Shown: positions 28,849 through 37,349 of the stretch, in pieces
How positions within the stretch are numbered: the first letter of the stretch is position 1
Layout of the letters: each line of letters begins with the position of its first letter
Assembly (NCBI RefSeq): GCF_004768545.1
Contig: NZ_CP038635.1
Span: 1,178,001-1,242,000 of the forward strand
Reading direction: 5' to 3'
Source of the DNA: Cupriavidus oxalaticus
GTDB lineage: Bacteria; Pseudomonadota; Gammaproteobacteria; Burkholderiales; Burkholderiaceae
Length of the DNA: 64,000 bases
Notes under the pieces: generated by a model
The model's database searches: none
What the model saw: only the letters and a program-made list of their open reading frames with translations
Told to the model about the DNA's origin: nothing
Position numbers and translations under genes: made by a program

Positions 28849-29580
28849 TCAGGCGTGCTTCTGGTACAGGGTCACCACGCAGGCGCCGCCCAGCCCCAGG
28901 TTGTGCGTCAGCGCCAGCCGGGCGCCTTCCACCTGGCGCTTGTCGGCGGTGCCGCGCAGCTGCTTGACCATCTCGAAACACTGCGCCAGCCCGGTGGCGC
29001 CCAGCGGGTGTCCCTTGGACAGCAATCCGCCCGACGGGTTGACCACCCACTTGCCGCCGTAGGTGTTGTCGCCGTCGTTGACCAGCTGCTCGGCGCCGCC
29101 TGCCTCGCACAGGCCCAGGCCTTCGTAGGTCAGCAGTTCGTTCTGCGCGAAGCAGTCGTGCAGCTCGATCACGTCGATGTCCTGCGGGCCGACGCCGGCC
29201 TGCTCGTACACCTGCTGCGAACCCTCGCGGGTCATGTCAAAGCCGACCACGCGGATCATGTCGCGCGCGTCGTAGGTGCTGGGGCGGTCGGTGGTCAGGG
29301 ACTGGCCGGCGATCAGCACATCGGTCTTCAGTCCCTTCCTGCGCGCGAATTCCTCCGACACCACGATGGCGGCCGCCGCGCCGCAGGTCGGCGGGCACGC
29401 CATCAGGCGCGTCAGCACGCCTTCCCACAGCGCCGGCGCGGCCAGCACTTCCTCGGTGCTCATGACGTTGCGGAACACGGCCAGCGGGTTGTGGGCGGCA
29501 TGGCGGCTGGCCTTGGCGCGGATCTTCGCGAAGGTCTCGAGCCTGGTGCCGTACTTGTCCATGTGGGCCTTGCCTGCGCC
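28849..29580 (-). pseudogene. SCP-x-type thiolase/lipid-transfer protein, N-terminal third missing
   Basis: Homology begins at GKAHMDKYGTRLETFAKIR, about residue 150 of a 390-residue thiolase, and continues to the stop: NPSGGLLSKGHPLGATGLAQ with the catalytic His, and GLGGACVVTL with the second catalytic Cys. The N-terminal nucleophile Cys domain is absent. An in-frame TGA lies at 29581-29583, immediately before the homology. From ATG 29562 a 237-residue protein could be made, but it cannot be an active thiolase. It abuts a broken acyl-CoA dehydrogenase gene. Confidence 0.88.
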
Positions 29581-29581
29581 T

Positions 29582-30142
29582 CACGATCAGGCTGACGCCG
29601 CGCGAGCCGGCGCCCGGGTCGGTCTTGCAGACCATGATGATCAGGTCGGCGTTCAGGCCGTTGGAGATGAAGGTCTTGCTGCCGTTGATGACGTATTCGT
29701 CGCCCTCGCGGATCGCGGTGGTGCGGATCGCCTTGAGGTCGCTGCCAGTGCCCGGTTCGGTCATGCCGATGGCCAGGATGTATTCGCCCGAGCAGACCTT
29801 GGGCAGCCAGCGCTGCTTCTGTTCCTCGTTGCCGATGCGGGCAATGTACGGCGCAATGATGTCGGAGTGCACGCCGAAGCCGGGGCCGCTGATGCCGGCG
29901 CGCGCCTGCTCTTCGTTGAAGATGGCGGAGTGCCCGAAGTCGCCGCCGCCGCCGCCGTATTCAGTCGGCAGCGTCACGCACAGCAGGCCCTCGCGGCCGG
30001 CCTTGAGCCAGGTTTCGCGGTCGACCTTGCCGGCCTTGTCCCACTCGGCCTGCCGGGGCAGGCATTCGCGCTCAAGGAAGCGGCGCACCGTGGTGCGGAA
30101 CATCTCGTGGTCGTCGCGGAAGATCGTGCGTTGGATTTCCAT
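29582..30142 (-). pseudogene. Acyl-CoA dehydrogenase gene, C-terminal half missing
   Basis: The frame from ATG 30142 gives MEIQRTIFRDDHEMFRTTVRR and continues through the FAD-binding middle (AIGMTEPGTGSDLKAIRTTA; INGSKTFISNG; GVSLIV), about 187 residues of some 380. Homology stops at 29582, where thiolase sequence begins in another frame. The catalytic Glu and C-terminal helices are lost. The formal open frame continues to 29237 out of any family. Confidence 0.9.
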
Positions 30143-30399
30143 GGAGGTCTCCGGATGTCAGCCGTGCGGTCCGCGGCCTGACAGGTTTTCTGGGAATGCG
30201 GTTCGGGCACAGGTCGCCGGCTGGTTGCGGGCCGGGCCACTGGCATGTCGCTAAGGTACTGGGGGGAGGGGGGACGCGAACACCACCCGCTTCAGGTGGT
30301 GGGTGGGCGCGGGTTGCCGCCCCGGAGGGTGGGGAGGAGGAGCGGTATCAGGCCCGTGCCGAGGGGCGGGAGAGTGCCCTCGGACGCGCCTGAGCGGTG
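30143..30399. other. G-rich intergenic segment before the dehydrogenase remnant
   Basis: It contains runs of six, six, three and four G on the plus strand (about 30259-30345), with an inverted repeat CACCACC/GGTGGTG. No gene seen. Possible G-quadruplex on the plus strand, which is the non-transcribed strand for the flanking genes. Confidence 0.4.
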
Positions 30400-33243
30400 T
30401 CAGCGCGCCCCGTCGGGCGGCTGGCCGCCCTGGCCGAGTTCGCGGTCGCGCACGCGCGCCACGGCCTCGTCGCGGCTGCTCACGCCGAGCTTGCGGAAGA
30501 TGTTGCGCAGGTGCCATTTCACCGTCTCCGGCGACAGCCCCAGCGTGCGTGCGATCTTCTTGTTGGGCAGCGCCTGGCCGAGCAGGCGCACCACGTCGGC
30601 CTCGCGCTCGCTCAGTTCTTCTGTGCGGCCTTCTGCCAGTCCCGCGGAGGTTGCGCCGGCTGCCGCCGCGCCGGCCGGCGCCGGCTCCGGCACGGCCTGC
30701 TGCAGCCGCTCGATGTAGAACGCCAGCACCGGGTCGAGCCCGGGGGTGCCGGCGATGTCGTCAACCTGCCGCATCGAGCCGGGGGAGGCGTCGATCAGGC
30801 TGCGCATCAGCCCGAGCCGGTGCCCGCGGCGCAGGCCTTCGAGCGCATGTTCGTGCGCGGCGGCCGGATCGCCGCGGCGCGTGGCGACCACCGCGGCCAG
30901 CATGTGCAGCTGCGCCACGTGGCGCTGCCAGCCGCGCCCCTCGCAATAGGCGATCAGCGGTGCCAGCCGCATCCAGGCGGCGCGCAGATCGTCATGCGCC
31001 AGGCTGGCCATCACGTGGGCGCGCTCGGTCACCATGTGGATCGCGTCGAGGAAGCCGCGCGGCGCGGCGCGGTGGCGCACGGCAATGGCGTCGAGCCGCG
31101 CCAGCACCGCTTCGGCCGTGGCAAGGTCACCGCCGGCCAGGTGCAGGCGGACCTGGCTGGACAGGCTCTGGGCCACCAGCCGGTCCAGGCCCTGCTGCGT
31201 GCCGTAGTCCTCCAGCCGCTCCAGCTGGGCGAAGGCATCGAGCCGGTGGCCGATGATCCAGTGCGCCGCGGCCAGCACGGTATGCACGCGCAGCACGGAA
31301 TCCGGGATCGATACGCGCTCCATCACGTCGACGCGGTCTTCGAGCAGCTTGCGCGCGGCGTCCAGGTCGTTGTGCTCGTACAGCACTTCGCCCAGCAGTG
31401 CGGCGGCAAAGTACTCCGGCTCGGCGCCCGCGCCGCCGTGCCCCACCAGTTCGACTTCGCGCAGCACGTCGCGGCTGATGCGCTCGACCTGCGTCACGTT
31501 GCCTTCCATCGCATGGCTGAAGCCGATCAGGCAGCGGCCATTGAGCATGCCGCTGGCGGTGCCCAGCAGCGGCACGCCGTCGACCAGCAGCGGCGGCGTT
31601 TCGGCGTGGATGGCGCGCGCGCGCTCGTAGTCGCCAAGGTGCATGTACAGCAGCGACAGCAGGTTATTGCGCGAGCCCAGGTAGAAGGGCGCGATGTCCG
31701 CCGGGGCGGCTTCGATTTCGGGCAGCAGTGCCAGCGCGCCGGCGGTGTCGTCGCGCAGCAGCACCAGGCTGAAGCGCAGCAGCGCCAGCCGGTAGCGCAG
31801 CGAGGCGTTGCCAGGCGCGGGGCCGATATCGGCTTCGAGCCGGTCGGCCCCGGCGGCACAGCCATCGAGGTCGCGCGTGAGCATCTGCATGCGCAGCGCC
31901 AGCAGCCGCAGCTCCGGGCGCGCCTGGATCTCATTGGCGGGCAGCAGGCGCAGCAGTCCAAGCGCCTTGCGCACTTCGCCGCGCGCCATCAGCGTGTCGG
32001 TATAGCGTTCCACCAGTTCGGCTGCGGTGCCGGCATCGCCGGCGAGCACGGCGTGGCGGACGGCCTCGGCCAGCATGCGGTGGTCGCGGAACCAGCGCCA
32101 GGCAGCGCCGTGGATGGCGCGCTGCTGCGCCTCGCTGCGCGCGCGGAAGCGTTCGGCCAGGGTCTCGCGCAGCAGCGGGTGCAGGCGGTACCAGGCTTCG
32201 CGTTCGGGGCCGGGCGTGGGGGTGATGAAAAGGTTTTCCTGCTCCAGCCGTGTCAGCAGGGCCAGCACCTCGTGCTCGCCCATCGCCTGTTCGCCCAGCG
32301 CCTGGCACAGCGATGCGGTAAAGCGCTCGCATGCGGCCGCGCGTACCAGCAGCTCGGCTTCGTCGGGTGCCAGCCGCGACAGGACTTCGCGCTCGAAATA
32401 TTCGGCAAAGGCACCGGCGTCCTGCACGTTGGCCTGCACCAGGCCGCTGGCGAAGGTCACGCCGCTGGCGCTGGCCTTCTTGCGCTTCCAGTGCGCGGCG
32501 AATAGCTGCAGGCCGGCGACCCAGCCGTCGGCCAGCTCGTGCAGCAGGCGCGCATCGCGCGCGCTGATCTCGCCCAGCTGGGCCCGCAGGAAGTGCTGCG
32601 ATTCGGCCAGCGTGAAGCGCAGGTCGCGCTGGTCCAGCTCCAGCAGCTGGCCCTGGTCGCGCAGGCGCCCGAGCGACAGCGGCAGCGCCGCGCGCGTGGC
32701 GAGCACCAAGTGGAAGTTGGGCGGGGCGTATTCGAGCAGCCATTGCAGCGGCTGCAGCACGCGCGCCGAGGCCAGGTGCTGCACGTCGTCCAGCACCAGC
32801 GTCACTTCGCGCGAATGCGCGCCGATGCCGCGCACCAGCGCCACGATGGCGCGCTCCACGGCTTCGTCGTCGGTGGCGCGCTCGGCCAGCAGCACGGCCT
32901 CGCGGGTGATGTCGGAACTGATTTCGGCCAGGCACGCGAGCACGCGGTCGAGCCAGCGCTGGCGCTCGTTGTCGGCGGGTTCCAGCGCCAGCGCGGCCCT
33001 GTCGAAGCCCAGCGCCAGCAGGTCCAGGCGCCAGGCGCTCAGCAGCGCGGTCTTGCCATAGCCGGCCGGCCCCTGCAGCACGATGCAGCGCCGCCGGCGC
33101 GCCTCGGTCAGCTGCGCCAGCAACCGTTCGCGCGCGACCACGCGCGCGGCGCTGCGCAGCGATGGCGGGCGGGATGGCGGCGAGGGCAGCGTGGTGGGCT
33201 GGCTGCCGGGTGGCGACGGAGGGTTGGCTGGCGAGTTGGGCAT
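30400..33243 (-). CDS. MalT-type (LAL) ATP-dependent LuxR-family regulator
   Basis: 947 residues: a Pro-rich leader, Walker A GPAGYGKT (58-65), Walker B LVLDDVQH near 155, a long TPR-like sensor region, and a LuxR winged HTH at the C terminus ([38 protein letters not shown] split by turns). LAL proteins bind ATP and an inducer and then oligomerise on DNA. Located within the acyl-CoA cluster, it probably controls that cluster; the inducer could be an acyl-CoA or free acid. The start at 33243 is chosen because upstream sequence is not conserved; the ribosome site is weak. Confidence 0.9.
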   Translation of the reverse strand: MPNSPANPPSPPGSQPTTLPSPPSRPPSLRSAARVVARERLLAQLTEARRRRCIVLQGPAGYGKTALLSAWRLDLLALGFDRAALALEPADNERQRWLDRVLACLAEISSDITREAVLLAERATDDEAVERAIVALVRGIGAHSREVTLVLDDVQHLASARVLQPLQWLLEYAPPNFHLVLATRAALPLSLGRLRDQGQLLELDQRDLRFTLAESQHFLRAQLGEISARDARLLHELADGWVAGLQLFAAHWKRKKASASGVTFASGLVQANVQDAGAFAEYFEREVLSRLAPDEAELLVRAAACERFTASLCQALGEQAMGEHEVLALLTRLEQENLFITPTPGPEREAWYRLHPLLRETLAERFRARSEAQQRAIHGAAWRWFRDHRMLAEAVRHAVLAGDAGTAAELVERYTDTLMARGEVRKALGLLRLLPANEIQARPELRLLALRMQMLTRDLDGCAAGADRLEADIGPAPGNASLRYRLALLRFSLVLLRDDTAGALALLPEIEAAPADIAPFYLGSRNNLLSLLYMHLGDYERARAIHAETPPLLVDGVPLLGTASGMLNGRCLIGFSHAMEGNVTQVERISRDVLREVELVGHGGAGAEPEYFAAALLGEVLYEHNDLDAARKLLEDRVDVMERVSIPDSVLRVHTVLAAAHWIIGHRLDAFAQLERLEDYGTQQGLDRLVAQSLSSQVRLHLAGGDLATAEAVLARLDAIAVRHRAAPRGFLDAIHMVTERAHVMASLAHDDLRAAWMRLAPLIAYCEGRGWQRHVAQLHMLAAVVATRRGDPAAAHEHALEGLRRGHRLGLMRSLIDASPGSMRQVDDIAGTPGLDPVLAFYIERLQQAVPEPAPAGAAAAGATSAGLAEGRTEELSEREADVVRLLGQALPNKKIARTLGLSPETVKWHLRNIFRKLGVSSRDEAVARVRDRELGQGGQPPDGAR

Positions 33244-33434
33244 CGGAGCGGCGGGATAGGGCAGCCTGGGCAAGCCGATGCAAGTGGCGGCGCTGGCGGC
33301 TCGCAGGCGCCAGGGTGTCCAGCGCTGGCGGGGCAAGGGGCGGCTGTTGCTGCGATTGTATGGCAGAAGCCGCAGCCCGGCGATAGAGGTCTCGCGCCGC
33401 CAAGATGCCAGCCTGGTGGCGCGCAGCGCCCCAG

Positions 33435-33540
33435 GCCTATTCCGCTGCCTATTCCGCTGCCTATTCCGCTGCCTATTCCGCTGCCTATTCCGCTGCCTAT
33501 TCCGCTGCCTATTCCGCTCTGCCTATTCCGCTGCCTATTC
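33435..33540. repeat. Nine-copy 12-bp tandem repeat at a gene end
   Basis: Units of GCCTATTCCGCT start at 33435, 33447, 33459, 33471, 33483, 33495, 33507, 33521 and 33533; a 2-base insertion (CT) separates unit 7 from 8 and the last is partial. On the minus strand each unit carries GAATAG, so the stop codon of the upstream reading frame is reproduced in the units. The array lies about 190 bases before the LuxR start. Confidence 0.95.
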
Positions 33541-33657
33541 GGCGGTGGCGCCGCTGGTCTTGATCATGCGCGCGATCACCGGCTCGGTGGCGTCGAACTC
33601 GCGCCGGAACTCGGCCGGGCTGTTGCCGACCGCCTCCATGGCCAGTGCGTCCAGGCG
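33535..33657 (-). pseudogene. C-terminal remnant resembling a Bug-type (TctC) substrate-binding protein
   Basis: Forty codons in the frame ending at the tandem repeat read RLDALAMEAVGNSPAEF then RREFDATEPVIARMIKTSGA. The VGNSPAEF plus a K-x-x-G ending is typical of Bug/TctC receptor C termini and not of CaiB proteins. The join with CoA-transferase sequence is at about 33651-33662. The family assignment is by recognition, not by search. Confidence 0.6.
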
Positions 33658-34442
33658 AGCCCGAGACGTTGCAGCAGCTCGGCATAGAAGCGCTGCTCCA
33701 CCGGGCCGATCGAAAAGTACTTGCCGTCGCGGGTCCGGTAGCTGTCGTACCACGGCGCGCCGCCGTCCAGCACGTTCGACTTGCGTGCCTCCTTCCATGT
33801 GCCCGAGGCCAGCATGCCCCAGAACACCGCGCCCAGCTGCGCCGCGCCTTCGGTCATGGCCGCGTCGACCACCTGGCCCTTGCCGCCGCGCTGCACGTTG
33901 AGCAGCGCCGCGACCACGCCCAGCGCCAGCAGCATGCCGCCGCCGCCGTAGTCGCCGACCAGGTTCAGCGGGGGCACCGGCGCTGCGCCAGCGCGTCCGA
34001 TGCCCGACAGCACGCCGGACAGCGCCACGTAGTTGAGGTCGTGCCCGGCGCGGTCCGCCAGCGGGCCGGTCTGGCCCCAGCCGGTCATGCGCCCGTAGAC
34101 CAGCTTCGGGTTGCGCGCGAGCGCGACCTCCGGCCCCAGGCCCAGGCGTTCCATGGTGCCGGGGCGGAACCCTTCGAGCACGACGTCGGCGCGCTCGACC
34201 AGCGCCAGCGCGGCGCGCTGCGCCTCGGGCTGCTTCAGGTCCGGCGTGACCGAGCGCCAGCCGCGGCCGGTGATGTCGATGCGGCGGGCGCCCCCGGCCT
34301 TCTTCGGGGCAAGGTCGGCGGGGGCCTCGGGGCGGTCGACGCGGATCACGTCGGCGCCCATGTCGGCCAGCAGCATTGCGCCGAACGGGCCCGGCCCGAT
34401 GGCTTCGAATTCGAGTACGCGGATTCCGCTCAGTACGCCCAT
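33576..34442 (-). pseudogene. CaiB/BaiF family CoA-transferase, C-terminus lost
   Basis: The frame from ATG 34442 (AGGAGAGAG ribosome site) gives MGVLSGIRVLEFEAIGPGP and the family core with VDRPEAPADL, GFRPGTMERLGLGPE, AGHDLNYVALSGVLSGIG and DGKYFSIGPVEQRFYAELLQ. Homology ends at about residue 262 of a usual 360-390; the last 26 residues (after LQRLGL) are out-of-family, read in the wrong frame over the Bug-like tail. The N-terminal catalytic Asp region is present. Probably not functional. Confidence 0.82.
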
Positions 34443-34769
34443 GTCGGCTCTCTCCTGTGGTGTGGCGGCGCGAGCGCGGCCCACGCCGGCGCGTTGCCGC
34501 CTGCCGGCAAGTAGAGCAAAGGACCGTTGCCGGCGGACCCACCCGTATCAGGTAGGAGGGCGAGATGCGCTTTTGCAGCGCACAAACGCACGCCTATATG
34601 TCCAGGCACGCAAGGCAGGCACCCTTCACACTCATTCGCGTCGCCACCGGCCTGCGTTAGCGCGAGCTTGTGCGCACGGCGGCTGAGCGCGCGCGCTTCT
34701 GAAGATGGCCTGAGACGGCCGCAGGCGGACGGCGCCGGTCCGGCATATTCCCCCCACGGCCATCGACGC
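34443..34769. other. 327-bp region between ligase and CoA-transferase genes
   Basis: No credible reading frame. It might once have held a gene, because this cluster shows other deletions. No terminator or clear promoter seen. Confidence 0.35.
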
Positions 34770-36329
34770 TCAGTTCACCGCGCGCGCCTTGCCTTCCCAG
34801 TGCGGCGCGCGCAGGTCGCGCTTGAGGATCTTGCCGGCGCCGGACAGCGGCAGCGCCTGGCGGAACTCGACGCTCTTCGGGCATTTGTAGCCGGCGATAT
34901 GCGCCCGGCAATGCTCGCGGATCTCGTCTTCCGTCGCCTGCGCGCAAGCCTTCAGCACCACTACGGCATGCACGGCCTCGCCCCATTTCTCGTGCGGCAC
35001 GCCGATCACCGCGCTCACCGCCACTGCGGGATGGCGGCCGATGACGTTTTCGACCTCGGCCGAATAGACGTTCTCGCCACCGCTGACGATCATGTCCTTG
35101 ATGCGGTCGACGATAAAGATATAGCCCTGCTCGTTCATGTACGCGCCGTCGCCCGTATGCAGCCAGCCGTCGCGCAGCGCGCGGGCGGTGTCTTCGGGGC
35201 GGTTCCAGTAGCCGGGCATGACGCCGCCGCTGCGCACCAGGATCTCGCCGACGGTACCGCGCGGCACTTCGTTGCCTTCGGCGTCGGCGATCTTCACCTC
35301 GATGCCGATGCCGGCGCACCCGGCCGACAGGTGCAGCCCCTGCGCGCGCGCCGCGCTGCCATGGTTGCCGGGCGGGTTGGTGGTGACGATCATCGATTCG
35401 GTCATGCCGTACGAGTGCGCGAACTCGACGCCGGGCAGCTTTTCCATGGCCTGTTCCAGCACCGCGGCGCTGATAGGCGATGCGCCATAGCCCAGCCGCC
35501 GGACGCTGCCAAGGTCGAACCTGGCGAAGTCGGGGTGGTGGATCAGCATCTGGATGGTGGTCGGCACCATGCCCAGCTCGGTGATGCGTTCGCGCTCGAT
35601 GGTTTCCAGTACCTCGCGCGCTTCGAACGACGGCAGGATCACGTGGGTCTCGCCCGCGATGAACTGCATCAGCACGCGCGCGATCGCCGCGATATGGAAG
35701 AACGGGTTGGTATGCAGCACGCGGCCGCCCTTCAGCGGCGGGGTGTCGGCCATGCGCTGCAGGGTGCCGCACCACAGCGAGCTGTGGGTCTGCATGACGC
35801 CCTTGGGGAAGCCCGTGGTGCCGCCGGTGTACATGACGATGGCGAGGTCGTCGCCGCCGCGCTGCGCGTCCGGAACCGGCGAGGCCTCGTCGATCAGCCG
35901 CTCGTAGGACAGCATGCCGGCGGGCGCGTCGCCGTCGCCGTCGCCGGCATGGATCAGCACCGGTTCGCGCCGCACCGCGGTGCGAATGCCCTCGGCCATC
36001 GGCAGGAACTGGTCGTCGACCACCAGGATGCCGGTGTCGCAGTCATCGAGCGAGTAGACCACCTCCGGCACGCTCCAGCGCACGTTGACCGGGTTGAGCA
36101 CGCCGCCGCCCCACCACGCAGCCATGGCGAACTCAAGGTAGCGGTCCGAGTTCTGCGCCAGGATGCCGACGCGGTCGTTCGGCCGCATGCCAAGCGCCTG
36201 CAGCGCGCTGGCCAGGCGCGCGACACGCGCGCAGAACTCGCGGTAGCTGCGGCGCCGGCCGCGGAAGATGGTGACGATTTCGTCCGCCTGCTGTTGCAGC
36301 GAGCGGTGCAGGGCTCGGGTCAGGTACAC
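34770..36329 (-). CDS. Acyl-CoA synthetase (AMP-forming ligase)
   Basis: Activates a carboxylic acid to its CoA thioester with ATP. 519 residues: motif YTGGTTGFPKGV (167-178), GYGASPISAAV, adenylation motif HSYGMTES, GWLHTGDGAY, and the C-terminal catalytic Lys in GAGKILKRDL. A GTG start at 36329 follows GGAGACAAC; the longer frame upstream is Arg/Ser-rich and unlikely. It is the first gene of the minus-strand cluster and diverges from the IclR gene. The substrate cannot be read from sequence. Confidence 0.9.
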   Translation of the reverse strand: MYLTRALHRSLQQQADEIVTIFRGRRRSYREFCARVARLASALQALGMRPNDRVGILAQNSDRYLEFAMAAWWGGGVLNPVNVRWSVPEVVYSLDDCDTGILVVDDQFLPMAEGIRTAVRREPVLIHAGDGDGDAPAGMLSYERLIDEASPVPDAQRGGDDLAIVMYTGGTTGFPKGVMQTHSSLWCGTLQRMADTPPLKGGRVLHTNPFFHIAAIARVLMQFIAGETHVILPSFEAREVLETIERERITELGMVPTTIQMLIHHPDFARFDLGSVRRLGYGASPISAAVLEQAMEKLPGVEFAHSYGMTESMIVTTNPPGNHGSAARAQGLHLSAGCAGIGIEVKIADAEGNEVPRGTVGEILVRSGGVMPGYWNRPEDTARALRDGWLHTGDGAYMNEQGYIFIVDRIKDMIVSGGENVYSAEVENVIGRHPAVAVSAVIGVPHEKWGEAVHAVVVLKACAQATEDEIREHCRAHIAGYKCPKSVEFRQALPLSGAGKILKRDLRAPHWEGKARAVN

Positions 36330-36532
36330 CGTTGTCTCCGTTCTTGCTTCCTTGTCCTTGGGCCGGCGCGTGGTCAGGGCCGGGCTGGCTGTATTGTGCG
36401 ACGCCCGGCGATTATGGAATTCGGATCTGCCGAAGGCAGTGTTTGCCGGGCGGAAGCGTGCGACGCCCCGCTGATGGCGCCGGCCGCTACAATCCGCGAT
36501 GGGACATTTCTGAATACATGTAAGAAGACTTG

Positions 36533-37291
36533 ATGACATACATCGTTGACGCGGTGGACGAGGCACTGGGCCTGCTGATGCTGGTGGCCGAGCATCCTTC
36601 GCTGGGGGTGACTGAGCTGGCCCGCCGCGCGGGGCTGACCAAGGCCCGCGCCTTTCGCCTGCTGGCCACGCTGGAGCATCGCGGCATGATCGCGCGCGAG
36701 CCCGCGGCCGCGGTCTACAAGCTCAGCTACAACGCCTTGCTGGTGGGCAATGCCGCGCGCGACCAGTTCGACCTGGTCAAGGTGGTGGCGCCGCGGCTGG
36801 CGGCGATCGGCGCGGCGTGCGGCGAGAACGTGATCGTGCGCGTGCGCGACGGGCTGGAATCGGTCTGCGTGGCGCGGCACGAATCGTCGCAATCGGTGCG
36901 TGTGCATACCGAGGTCGGCAACCGGAGGCCGCTGCATGTGGGGGCCTCGGGCAAGCTGCTGCTGGCGTTCGCCGCGCCCGAGGTGGTCGACGCCGTGGCG
37001 GCGCACAGCCTGCAGCGCTTTACCGAGCGCACGATCGTCACCGCGGAGCAGCTGCGCGAGGAGCTTGCGGCGATCCGTGCCGCAGGGCACGCCGTGTCGC
37101 TGGGCGAGCGCGATGCCGATGCGGTGTCGGCGGCGGCGCCGTTGCGCGATCACGGCGGTGCGGTGGTGGCATCGCTGAGCATTGCCAGTCCGGCCAGCCG
37201 CACCACGCCCGAGGCGCTGGCCAGGCATGTCGCGATGGTGGTGGAAGAGGCCGCGGCGCTGTCCCGCGCGTTGGGATATGCCGGCGGCTGA
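36533..37291 (+). CDS. IclR-family transcriptional regulator
   Basis: 252 residues: winged HTH at about 5-60 (LGVTELARRAGLTKARAFRLLATLEHRGMI) and an effector domain with the family C-terminal segment. It diverges from the acyl-CoA ligase, and lies 2 kb before the ABC operon on the same strand. Likely target: that operon or the ligase cluster. TACATGTA at 36515-36522, just before the start, may be an operator. Confidence 0.93.
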   Translation: MTYIVDAVDEALGLLMLVAEHPSLGVTELARRAGLTKARAFRLLATLEHRGMIAREPAAAVYKLSYNALLVGNAARDQFDLVKVVAPRLAAIGAACGENVIVRVRDGLESVCVARHESSQSVRVHTEVGNRRPLHVGASGKLLLAFAAPEVVDAVAAHSLQRFTERTIVTAEQLREELAAIRAAGHAVSLGERDADAVSAAAPLRDHGGAVVASLSIASPASRTTPEALARHVAMVVEEAAALSRALGYAGG

Positions 37292-37324
37292 CGCCGCGAT
37301 CGCGTAGCGGTTGTCCGGTCATGA

Positions 37325-37349
37325 GCGGCGCTTCGGCGCCGTTTTTTTT
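37325..37349 (+). terminator. Terminator of the IclR gene
   Basis: Stem CGGCGC-TTCG-GCGCCG followed by eight T. The group II intron begins at the very next base. Confidence 0.9.

Noticed and set aside
33435..33540. CRISPR-like array
   Set aside because: Units are 12 bp, directly adjacent, with no spacers and no cas genes; it is a simple tandem repeat.
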